64,000 nt of DNA from Campylorhamphus procurvoides (Eukaryota > Chordata > Aves > Passeriformes > Dendrocolaptidae), in NCBI GenBank assembly GCA_013396655.1, contig WBMV01008405.1:496911-560910 (forward strand), in the 5' to 3' direction. Within the stretch, counting starts at the first letter, position 1; each line of letters opens with the position of its first letter. Positions 1-11,200 of the stretch are shown one piece after another. The position numbers and the translations under genes were made by a program. The notes beneath the pieces are model-generated. The model saw only the letters and a list, made by a program, of their open reading frames with translations. It did no database searches and was not told the origin of the DNA.

Positions 1-1145
1 GTACCACTCATGTAGTAAAAGCTGAAGGGTTTGTTGCTGAAATTTTTAGGTTTTCTGTGTGCAGTTGTAAGCATCCCATTTATCTAACAGCTGTGCTATT
101 GTTTATGACCACTGACTTGAATGAGTTACCAGGAGCTGTTCAGAAGAGGCTCTTTTCTGCCTGTGGCTGTTTTCATCTATGCTCTTGTGTCCCTCAAAAA
201 GAGCTGGGCTTTAAAAAGGTGTGACTCAGCACAGGTTTGTCATGTCATTTATTATTGTTTCTTGTAGAGAGCCTCGGGCATTACCTCAACACAATTATGA
301 AACACAGCCCTATTGTGGTTGGCTGAAATAAGCTGAAGGGTAGTCCTGTTATAAATTGAACAATGAGAAATACCAGCTAGAGACACTAAAATGAGTACAG
401 AAAAACAACATACTGTTGTAGCCATCAGGATTGGGTTAGTCTGCAACTGTCTCAGCTGAAAACACAGAACTTCTAGCTTGTAAAAAGCTCCTTAAAAAAC
501 CCCCAAACATAAACTTTACACCATATTTGTGTGTCAAACAGAAGAGAAAGTTGTGAAGCAGTTGAAAAAAAAGTGATTGCATAGTGATTGAAATGGGGTA
601 CTAGCAGACTTGGACTTGCATCTCATGACCCTTGCTGCTGAAGAACAGGTGTATTTTTCCAGCTGGTGGTTGTGCTCCCAGTCCTGTCTTTCTCTGACAT
701 CACACTTCTAGAAACTACTTCATGGAAGAGCTGAGAGTGTGCTCGGCCTCAGACCAGCTATCTTGAACATGTCCACTGCCTTGGAGAGGATTCTCAGAAT
801 CCAACCCTGCTCCTATGGAAAAGCACATGGACACCCAGAGAGATCCCATTAAAATAAAAGTTTCAGAAATTTCCAATCTCTGTGCTGCGGAACTTGAGCT
901 CAGTTAGATCAAGAGCTCTAGGTCCTTCGTTTTGGCTCCCTGGATGACTGTCTCCAAGCAGCATGTCTTGAAACACTAAAAACACACCTGTGAGCACAGG
1001 AGTCTCTAGATGGGTACCAGGGGTCCAGTCAGGGTCCATGTGAACTATGCCTCCAGTCTCCCAGTGTTCACTGAATATAGAGTATCTGGGGTCTGGTTCA
1101 TCTCTCGCTGTTGAAGTTTTCCACTAGGAAAAGCCTGATGAGTCA
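1..1145. other. Intergenic sequence, no gene seen
   Basis: AT-rich single-copy-looking DNA. The longest open frames are about 60 codons and show no domain, signal peptide or biased composition that would mark a gene. No CR1 tail, tRNA or microsatellite is visible. The right edge is set by the start of the LTR-like element. Confidence 0.6.
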
Positions 1146-2167
1146 TGGTGGGTTGACCCTGGTTGGATGTCAGGTGCCCACCTAAGCCACTCTATCACTC
1201 CTCTCCTCAGCTGAACAGAGGAAAGAAAATATAACATAAGCCTCATGCGTTGAGCCTTAAAAAACAAATAAAAAACATATCTTGAAACACCTTCCCCCTC
1301 TCCTGCCTTCTTTCTGAGCTCAGCTTCATTCCCTATTTCTCTGCCTCCTCCCTCTTAGCAGTGCAAGGGGACAGGGAATGGGGGCAGTGGTCGGTTCATC
1401 ATTCACCTCTTCTGCTCCTTTCTCCTCAGGGGGAGTACTCCTCATATCCTTCTCCTGTTCCATTATGGGGTCCCTCCCACAGGATACAGTCCTCCATGAA
1501 CTTCTCCATTGTGAGTCTTTCCCATGGGCTACAATTCCTCACCAGCTGCTCCAGGATGGGTCCCTTCCATGAGGTGCAGTCCTCCAGGAACAGGTTGCTC
1601 CAGTGTGGGTCCCCCATGGGGTCACATGTTATGCCAGCAAACTCTGCTCCAGCCTGGATTCCTCCCTCCACAGGTTCACAGGTCCTGTCAGAAGCCTGCT
1701 CCAGTGTGAGCTTCCCATGAGGTCACAGCCTCTTTCAGGCATCTGCTTGCTCGGATCCTCCACAGGCTGCAGGTGGATCTCTGCTCCACTGTGTTCCTCC
1801 ACAGCTGCAGGAGCACAGCTGCCTTACCATGGTCTGAACCACAGGCTGCAAGGGAACTTCTGCAGCACCTCCTCTTCCTTCTTCTTCACTGACCTTGGTG
1901 TCTGCAGAGATGTTTCTCTCACATCATTTCAATCTTCCCTTCAGCTGCAATTGCTCTTGTGCAGCAAATTTTTCCCTTTCTTAAATATGTTATCCCAGAG
2001 GCACTACCACTGTTGCTGTTGGGTTTGGCCTTGGCCACTGTCTGATCCATCTTGGAGCCATCTGGCACTGCCTCTGTCAGACACAGGGGAAGCTTCTAGC
2101 AGCTTCTCACAGAAGCCACCCCTGTAGCCCCCCCACTACTGAAACCTTGCCACATAACCCAAATACA
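1146..2167 (-). mobile_element. Solo LTR of an avian endogenous retrovirus (degenerate)
   Basis: Read on the minus strand, the block starts TGTATTTGGG at 2167 and ends CCCACCA at 1146, so it has the TG...CA ends expected of an LTR and is about 1.0 kb long. A TATA-like TATTTAA lies on the minus strand at about 1981-1987, followed by a low-complexity region and a run of degenerate 45-50 bp subrepeats (1461-1786). From memory the sequence matches a repeat very common in songbird genomes. I believe it is an ERVL-type LTR, but the class is not certain. No gag, pol or env coding sequence is attached, which makes it a solo LTR. I found no clear target-site duplication. An AT-rich junction near 1255-1290 suggests that part of the usual LTR is deleted. 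Open frames of up to 174 codons inside it are by-products of its GC-richer sequence, not genes. Confidence 0.72.
1461..1786 (-). repeat. Degenerate tandem subrepeats inside the LTR
   Basis: Seven consecutive units can be marked by their shared ends. On the plus strand each ends in a CTGCTC-like hexamer, and the next begins CA(T/G)..TG. Approximate units are 1461-1506, 1507-1551, 1552-1600, 1601-1649, 1650-1701, 1702-1752 and 1753-1786. Each carries a GGGTCC..CCCATGGGG-like core followed by CAGTCCT or a variant. The first six run 45-52 bp and the last is short (34 bp). They have diverged from one another, so the amplification belongs to the LTR family rather than to this copy. Confidence 0.7.
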
Positions 2168-2170
2168 TGC

Positions 2171-2270
2171 TAGAATCAAAGAATCATGGAATGGTTTGGA
2201 TTGGCAGAGACCTTAAAGATCACCTAATCCAACTCCCTTAACATGGACAGGGATATCTTCACCAGACTAT
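2171..2270 (-). mobile_element. CR1 LINE fragment, 3' end
   Basis: The plus strand begins tagaatcaaagaatcatgg and continues with ggtttgga...gaccttaaagatcacctaatccaac. This is the reverse complement of the standard avian CR1 3' end with its short attctatg-type tail repeats. Only about 100 bp remains, a severe 5' truncation of the kind typical of CR1. It lies directly against the outer edge of the LTR, with only about 3 bp between them. Confidence 0.88.
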
Positions 2271-5200
2271 CTCTAATCATAACATGTAAGTGTCTCACCC
2301 TGGCCATGTATCTGATAGGTCTTGTGTCTACAAAATGCATTTAAATTTAGAGAAGCTTTGAAAGGCCAGCAGTGATCCTGCTTTGCATATGTTCATGAGG
2401 GCTCCATTAAGACTTAAGTGCCATCATGGTGGCTGAGGGGAAATCTGTTGGGTTGAGAAGATGTGCTGATGTGACCATCAGCAACTGGGTGTTGTAGACA
2501 TGAGAACCCTTTACAGGATCCTGCCATTCACTTGATGACCTATGATCTGCTATATAGATGGTGGAATTTGTTCTTTTACTCTTTGTTTGAAAGAAAATAT
2601 TTAAGGGTCTGAGTCTTAATGTCAGCTGACAGGTTTCCATTAACTTGGAGTCCACTCATATATGAAATGTTTGGCTATCTCTCTGCAAAAAGCTGGTAGA
2701 CGTCCAGGAGTGATTATATTGTCCCTCTTGTCACTGTTTTCCTTTGCTGAACTCCAGCAAGGTAAAAGTTCTTGATGCTCTAGTAATCGCTGAGGACAAA
2801 CAATCATTAAAAAACCCCAATCTATTTCTGCCTTGCTGCAGATGTAAGGGTACTGCCTTTCTCTCATTTTATTTTTCGGTAGCCACTAGTATTTACATTG
2901 GGAGATCACTGGAAGCTGAGCAGATGTAGGAAAACAAAGCATAATGATTTTGCACTATCTGGACTGAGACATATAGGAATATACTTCACAAATAAATACC
3001 ACATAGTACAGAAAATATTTAGGTAGATGATATTTCTATAGAACTGAGAAAATTTGTATCCTTTCTTAGAGCCAAAAACAGAAAAAGGAATGGAAAAAAC
3101 CAAAATGGAATGGCAGCTCCCCTCCTCTCCTGAATCTTCCCTCTTCCCAGATCCTTTTTGAGAAGACTGGATGTGAACAGGAAAGGTGTGATTAGGCAAA
3201 GTAGGCATTGAAGTGGCATTTTAATAAAGCAGTTCACAATCAGAAATTAACAAATTGAGGTAGCATGACCTATGCAGTGACCTACATATGCAAAACCTCT
3301 GAGTGAAACAGGTTGCTCATAGCAGGAGGAGTTGAGCTGTGGGAAAGAGCACAGTAGGGTCCACAAGGAGATGTGAAACCCTAAATGAAGTATTTTTCTT
3401 CATCCTTTTCCAATTTAAGTTAGCGTTTTGGGGCATAGGCGAGAGGGGAGGGTTGCCAGCTGAGGGATGATGGGCCAGGGCATGGCAGCAGGGTGCAAAG
3501 CCAAAGCCCACAGCCACCCCTGGCACCTGGGTCTCTCTCTGGGCATCAGCAATTGCCATGACCAGCAGCTTCTTCTCCACCTGCTTGCTCCTGCTGGTTT
3601 ACTCTCCTGGCAGGTTTCTGAGCCCAGTTACCTTTCTCAAAGGCCTCACCAGGCTCAACAGCTAACAAAGAGATGTTGCAGCTGCCACGGTTAGGAGGGG
3701 AAGCCGGGAGTGCCTTTTTCGAGCTGTAAGGCAAATTTTACCATTCAGTGGCTGGTGGGCAACAGCTTGGGCTTGGAATGCATTTAATCCAAGCCACACA
3801 ATCTGAGTAGAGCTCAGAAGGAGAAGGGGACTTGAAATGGACATCACAAAAATAACTGTAATGGGAGGAACAGAATAAACAAAAAAGGACAGGAGAACAG
3901 CCTGACTGGTTCATGACCTGTTTAGAAAACCTCCTTGCAAAATCTGTTTTCTGTAGAAGACAAGTGGTCATTTTTCTTATTGTCAAATCTGGATTGGGTG
4001 TTCCCTGTGAGAGATAATTGTAGGAGCTGCTGATGTCAGTGGCACCTGAAACTGGGTAAAGCATGTCATAGTCCCATCAGCCATTCATAAGAAACAGAAA
4101 TAATGTACTGGGTTTTTGGTTAGCAGGCAGAAGGAGGTGTTCAAGGATCCATTTTTACATCTCTGTATAGCATAACACTCTTTCACACTGATCCAAGAAC
4201 ACACAGAACTTCTGAGTAAACATTTATTTCCCCCTGTGATTATGGTTTTCTCCTTTACAGCCCCCCTTCCACCTTCCTTCAGGCGTTCAAGGGACAAGAC
4301 CTTGCTGCTGCAGCTGCTGTTGCATAAAGTTGTTCAGCTGAAGTCTGTGAGGCCATGCCAAACGACCACAACTGAGTATCTCTCTGGATTGGTTTTTTCC
4401 CTTCTGATTAACATCCCAGACAAATTCTTATCACTACAGTCCCTTACATAGCTCCTCAGAAGCTAAGGCATCTGTCTGTGTGTGCAGGCAAGCAGAAACT
4501 TGGCCAGGACTGCCCTGTGTGTCTGGTAGATGACTGCCACAGTGGTAGGCTGCACTAGAAAAAATAAAATCCTGCTGCTTTGTAATAGCAGTGCCTTTAA
4601 ACAGAGTACTAGGAAAAACCTTGTGATGAACCAACCCTGTGAGTCCTTTAGAAAATCATGGAGCTCTTTTCTGCATTCTTCTTACTACTCTATAAAATGC
4701 CAAAAAGACAATTCTTGCTCTTCTAGTGTTGGGATCTGCCCAGCCTGGAAGCAAGGCTAAAGGCAGATGAGGAAGCTTTGCTGCCTCATGCCTGCAGCTC
4801 TGCAGCTTGGCCACAGGCACACACAGCAGTTTGGGAACATCTGGCTCAATGGGCCTGGGTCCCCTTCCCCACCTCCAGCCTCCACATTGGTTTGTGCCAA
4901 TTCTGTCACTCTACTTTGGCTATTTGTGAGAGATTATCCAAGGCACTACACTTTTCCCAATCCTTCTCATTTCCTACTCTATGCTGCATTAGAGTGAGTA
5001 TAACCTGATGCTCACAAACATACTTTCTGGAGTTGTATATAAGCTTGTTCCTTCCATGTTCCAGCTGTAAAACCTGTAGAAACAGATTATTCCTCTTCAT
5101 CAGGATGAGTTCACACATTTGTTTGGGAATTGATTCATGATATGTAGGAGTTAATTCCCCAAAGTCCCACAATTAGGTATATGTACCAGCACACCAGTTC

Positions 5201-7934
5201 CTCATGAGCAATTTGGAGGTGACACAGAACTGCTCCATTGTACATTCAGCTGGGGATGTTGTGAAGATGTAATTTAGCAGCATCCTCTGAAGTGCCATTT
5301 GTTTTTGTTTTTCCCTGAAAATAGGAATAAAAGTTTTGCTATCACTCAACAAAATATGAGCTGGTGTCTGTCCTGCTGAGGACAGCTTCTGAACCACAGC
5401 AGGCCAAGCAAGGGTTGCAGCAGAGTCAACATTGCCTGATCCATTTAGGATCTCCAAGGATATTGTTGCACCTTAATTTCCAAATAGCAAGGTGAACCAA
5501 ACGTGCAACAAATATTGTATGGTCACCTGTGTAGCCTCAGAATGAGTAACACAGCATGAAAAAGGATGTAAGGAGATAATGTATGTGTTGGGAGGAGAGG
5601 TGATTTTTAAGCCAAGAAATATGGTGTTTGGAAATAACTTTTTGATTCACATGGTTTTCTAGAGCTGGAGGAAGAATGTGTATTGTTGGATCAAGGAAAG
5701 TCTGTAATTTTGGGCAGCCATTCTGAAAATTGACATGAGTAGTACAGGGTTTCTCTAACTGTCTACCCATGAGATTAAAGCTTTTTTCTTTTCCTACTTG
5801 GCCATGCAGAAGTTTTCATTTGAATGGCTGCTTTTGGGAACCTGATAATGCCAAGGGTATACTCTGGCTATCCTTTTCTCTCCAGTTCATACCTCTGTGT
5901 ATTGTGAAAACAGTAACGTTTTAGAATTAAACTAAGCACTGAGAGCAAATAATTTCTGTTATGACAAAAAATAGTTTCAGGTAACTTAGCAAGTGGCATC
6001 TGTGTTGCAGCCATCTGCAACAGGATCTTGTCTGTCTCTCAGTTGGGGACTTCTCTTTCAATTGATACTGTCATTGAAATAGCTGAGACTCAACACCAGA
6101 TACTTAAACTTTCTGTTTTCTGTTTGTTTTAATGCTGGCTCATTCTCCTGGATTCCCTACTCTCTTTATTAATTATACGTTGAAAAGATAACAAAATATT
6201 ATGAAGCACTGCCATGTCTGTGGAATCCAGAATATTGGATTTTTTTGCCTGGAGTGTCAAGCAAGATTAATTATTCTGATAATAACAGGATTCATCCATT
6301 CATCACACGCAGTAAAAGGGCACTGTTAATATTCGGACCAAGTTATTTTTGGTCCTGAGAGGTGCAAATAGCAGAACTGGCATTTAGAGGGCATTTGTGC
6401 CCTTAAAAAGCCCCATTCCCCTGTTACCTTCTCCTGCTCCTTGGGCTAGATTCTTGCTGTAGGGCTGGCTGTTGCCATGGGGGCAGGAGGCAGCCTCGTG
6501 GTGGGCAAATGGTACAAATGTTTGGCAGAACCCTCCAGTGTTAGGTAGATGGTATAATTACTGTGTCATTTAACAGCAAATAAAAAAAATTAAAAAAAAG
6601 GAAGTGATTTTGTTTTTTTCTGATCACCTTAGTTCCTGCTTTCTTACACTGAGATTGCCAAGAACAGTTGCACAGACTTCAAAAGCTAATTTGAGGTCAG
6701 GCAGTGAGTCAAAATCGATTCTTGATTTTTGTCAAGTGTGAGCTGCAGCCGAAGGGTCTGATTTGGGAAGAGGGCGAGGAACAGCCATGCTAGCATGATG
6801 CCCCCCCCACAGAGGGCTCCAGCTGCCAACATCTTCTGTAGCTGCCTCCACATTTTTGCACTTCCTCTGAGCTGATAAAACTCAGGGGCAGGACCTTTTT
6901 AGCTGAAACCCCTCGTGTTCAAAAATTCTTCAGTTTTGGTATAGGGAAAGGAAAAGAAAGATCTCTGGAATGTGCCCTCATTAAAAGGAGGCTGGTAACT
7001 TGCTGGCTGCACAACTGGAGCCCGTCTCAACTCATGCATTTGCAACTGAAACATCTCAACTTTCCAGAAGTCTCTAAATGGATTGCTTTCAGTCGGAACA
7101 GTACACAGACATTATAAAACCTGCAATTACTTTTACTGTAGGGCCATAAAATATAGATCTGTTAAAGTCTGGGTGCAGAACACGTGGACATCCTACAGTT
7201 CCGACCAGCACAGATGAAAGTATATTATGGATGATGAAAACAAGGTACTAGAAAATCCATTAGAGCTATTTGTTCCCACTTGCAATGATAGTCCCTGTAA
7301 CCACATTAAATCAAAGCATCTCTCGGACTTCATTATAAATTTCTTTTATCGATACAATATGCTGATATAAGTAACAGTGTAACAAAATCAGGTAGAAGAA
7401 ATTGCATTGCATTGTATGATTGAGGGACCTGTGATCAATTATTTAGCATTTATATCAGAGATGCACTTAATGTTTTCATTGGAGTGGGACCCTGTTTTGC
7501 TAGGGACTGTGTGCATATTGAGCAGACGGAAATCGCTGGCCCAGAGTGCTTTGACCATTTAAATTGGGTTAAGGACATAAGAGTGTAAAATGAAAGAGCA
7601 AAAATGATTAAACTCCTCTCTAGACAGCACCGCTCTGGGACTGAAACTATACTCATATCTAGTAAGAGAATGGAAAGGCATGTTTGTTTTTGAACTCTAG
7701 GAAGCAGTAACAACAGAGACCAACAGGATCCTGTGGTCACTGTGCATGACATCTCCTTCCCCATGCTCTTCAAAGCCCCTCCCTTTCTCATATGCCATCA
7801 ACAAACTGAAACAAGACTGGCTGGTGTCTCTTCTGGAAGTAAAGAGGTTGGTCAAGAATTGTTTGCAAAGTGAAGCAAGGAAAGCAAGGAAAGTGGTAAA
7901 AACCAGAACAATTCTTTCTACAAGGCCATATAGG
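2271..7934. other. Intergenic sequence, no gene seen
   Basis: No gene, RNA gene or clear mobile element is recognised. Open frames are at most about 110 codons, scattered on both strands, and resemble chance frames. Around 6,060-6,400 lies an AT-rich stretch with several TAATTA-type homeodomain core sites and balanced, non-repetitive sequence. It could be a conserved non-coding element, but that cannot be decided from one sequence. A C-run (9 bases) occurs near 6,800 and an A-rich stretch near 6,585-6,600. Confidence 0.55.
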
Positions 7935-8202
7935 GATATAGGATAATTGCTTTAAGCTGAAACAAGGTAGATTTCCATTAGGTATTAGGAAGAAATTCTT
8001 TACTGTGAGGGTCACGAGCACTGGAAGAGGTTGCCCAGAGAAGCTGTGGACTCCTCATTCCTGGAAGTGTTCAAGGCCAGGTAGGATGAGGCTTTGAGCA
8101 ACATGATCTAGCCAAATGTGTCACTGCCAGTGGCAGGGGGCTTGGAACAAGATGATCTCTGAGGTTTCCTCTAACCCAAACCATTCTGTGATTATGTGAT
8201 TA
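7935..8202 (+). mobile_element. CR1 LINE fragment, 3' end
   Basis: The segment includes the CR1 3' block ggtattaggaagaaattctt followed by tactgtgaggg, then gaagaggttgcccagagaag, then a diverged ...ctctaacccaaaccattctg tail. It ends with two attctgtg/attatgtg repeats at about 8,185-8,202. It is 5'-truncated to about 270 bp and contains no coding sequence, because it covers the untranslated 3' end of CR1. Confidence 0.9.
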
Positions 8203-11200
8203 AGATGGTGGTTATACTTTAGACAAGAGTCTGGAGGGAAAATTAGCCCTTTTCTTCCTGATCCATCAGGAGGTTTGTATTTGAGTTTGCAGGCTCTATA
8301 AGCACAAAGCATAAAAAGGAGGTACGACTTAAACATGCCAATAAAGTTCAGAGAAAGTAAGATGAACCCAAAACAATGATTTCCCTCCCCACACACAGAA
8401 AGCTCTGTTTGCAGTATGTAATTATCATGAGTTGGTTGGCAGTCCTGCAATAACTAGGCACACCAGCATGAGTTGTGAATGTATCATCGATCTTAGTTTG
8501 CAACTTCTTTTCTTTTGCTGGTTTATATAACCTCATCATACTTAAATAGTGATATGCATCTTTGTGAAAAAAGCCCACCTTGAAATAAACTATAGTAAAT
8601 TCATCTATTTCTAGCATAAATATATAATTTGCCTTTTAGAAATCTAAGTTTGATACAAATCCTTATTATAAGAACTGTGACTTGACATAGATGAGCAGAT
8701 ATGTCTGTGCTATACGTCACCGGTTTCAAAATAAATAAATATATGAAATATAAATATAAACATATAAATATATAAAATATTTCAAGCTAACTAACTAAAT
8801 AAATCTGAAAGTCACTTGTACAATGCTATGTTTGCAGGGAGTGCCTGTGTGGGTGCAGTTCAGATAATGAGGGCAGAGGCTCTAACTACCTAAAGGATGT
8901 GAAAATCCAATCTTTACTGAAGGTGGCTTTGCAATCTCAGCATGTTTACTTAATGTTATCACCTCCATGCATTTGTCCCTGTGAAACAGATGTGGCAGGG
9001 AAACATGTTCCTGTCCTGAAGGATGATACTACTGTAATTAAGACAGATTTCCAGGAATTTTCTTTCAGTATGCATGTGGGAGAGAATGGATTGATGCTCT
9101 GGTCTTCTGCAGACCTTGAATGGCAGAGAATTCTTTGTCTCCCACTAAGGCTAAAGCCTTGGAGACCTTCCCCAAAGTCTGGGCAGCTGGAGTTGATGCC
9201 ATTCCAGCATGTCTGCCTCTTTGGGTGCAAAATCTCAGCACAGGCAGAAATGCTTGTTCCTAACCAGGTCCTGTCAGTCATGTGGGCTGGTTGGACCCAA
9301 GACAACCTGTGGCAATAGATCCTCTACACCTCTTTGGGTCTGAAAGTCTGGGTTTGTTGTATCATACTCGTTCTTTAAGAGGAGGAACAAAGTTATCCTA
9401 AATAAACAGAGCCTTTGGGGCTGTTGCTATTACTAATTTAATCTTTAGCCTATCTAATAATGGAAAGGAGCTAAAAACAGTGTGTCTACATTACTGGTAT
9501 ATATGCAGAAAGCAGGGGACCCTACAGGTGGGTGTTACAACATTATGTCAGTATTGCTTCTTTTTCTCTTCCACTTCACTGTGCAATGGTACCAGAAAGG
9601 TGGATTTACCAATTTTGTACCAAAAAGCTGCATATTGAATAAACACAAAGTCAGTTTGCTCCCACCAGCCCGTCACCATGATCCCTCTGAACAGCTTGAC
9701 TGAATGCCATATAACAAAGACAAAAGGCAGGAAAACTTCCTGTCCTCACAGTAGTGGCATGATACAATGTCCTTGTCTTCAGTACCCCTGACAAGAAAAC
9801 TTTTGATGTCTAGTTGCAATTCCTTAAACCATTGTTGAACATGGTTTCTGAACACATCAAAGCTCTACCTTTTATAAGTGTATAAGTGTATCCATGTACA
9901 TATGTATATAAATATTAAAATAAGCTAGAAGTCCCATTCATCTTCCATTCCTGCCAAGTGGAGTACTTCCACTGGGTTTAATAGGAAAGTAAAATCAAAT
10001 CCCAGCTCAGGAAAGGGCTTCAATCAGATCTTTGAGGAGGTGACATGTCCCAGAGACTTCAATTAGGCATGTCAGCAAAAGGTTTGCTGACTAAGGACTT
10101 CCAGAGCCCAGCTGGTGTGGAGGGCGGCATCCAAGCTGGACGCTATAGGATGTTGACCTCTCTCAAGAGCCCCGTGAAGCAGCCAACCATCTGCAAAACA
10201 TGCAGAGTAATCATAATAATTCCCTTGGCAGTCTCCTTCAGAGAGGAAAGGGAAAAGAAAAAGTAGAAAATAAAAAAAGGAAATTAATTTCAGTTAGCAT
10301 TGAAATACTCCTGTGATTATTGACTTCACATTTTTTAGTTTGGGGCTATATATTAGAGCATTTCTACTCTCAACACCAAATGTTGTAACAAGGTCCTCAG
10401 GGCTAAGACAAAAAAGAAAACCTGTTATACTAGTTTTGTATTCTCCCCAACTGACAAAGGTAGATCTTGATCCTTAAGAGGAAATGTGTTTTAGGGATAG
10501 TTAGCATTATTTATTAGATGCCACAAATAGCCTTCATATCTAATTGTACGGATGGCCAACCTCCCTGACCCCATATACCAAAATCTTAATATGCTTGCGA
10601 GAATTCGTAAGAGGAAGGGAAAGAATACTGTGAGTTGGAGGGGTGGGATTTTTTTTGTTGATGGGGCTTTTTCTTTTTTTTTGGTTTGGTTTGGGTTTTT
10701 GATTTGTTGGTTTTGTTGTTGTCCTTTTTCTGAAGCCCTGATATATACAATACACAGATATTGCTGTACCTGATGCTCTGAACTCATTCATTCCTTTGGA
10801 AGCAACAGCAATGGCAAGCATGGCTTTGCTGAATGTCTGCCTCTAGTTAATAACTGCAGCATTATCAGACCAAAATGGTTTTCCATGGAAGGCCTATTTA
10901 CACAGGAGAGGTTAGAAGGTGGTGGTGTCCCCATGGGAAGGTGAGCCTGTGAGAGTCCATGAAGCTGACTTTAAAATAAAGGCATGCTTTAGGAGGTTCA
11001 GTTCTGAAGTGTGTTGCATGTGCAAATGGAGGAACAGAAAATAAAAAGAGAATATTTTTCTTATGCCACTTGTAATAACCCTTTAAATACTTTGTGAGCC
11101 CTCTAGTGGTGCTCTCCTTGCCCTGGAAGCCTCCAGGAGGCAGCTGGAGCCAGGTAGCCCCTAAGCCCACTGTGTTAGTACCAACATTGATCTTCAGGGT

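Noticed and set aside
1361..2127. Several overlapping open frames of 60-174 codons
   Set aside because: They lie wholly inside the LTR and its subrepeats. The openness in several frames reflects the repeat's composition.
8899..9318. 139-codon plus-strand open frame
   Set aside because: No domain, signal peptide, promoter or splice context. A frame this length is expected by chance somewhere in 64 kb, and the antisense strand is equally open.
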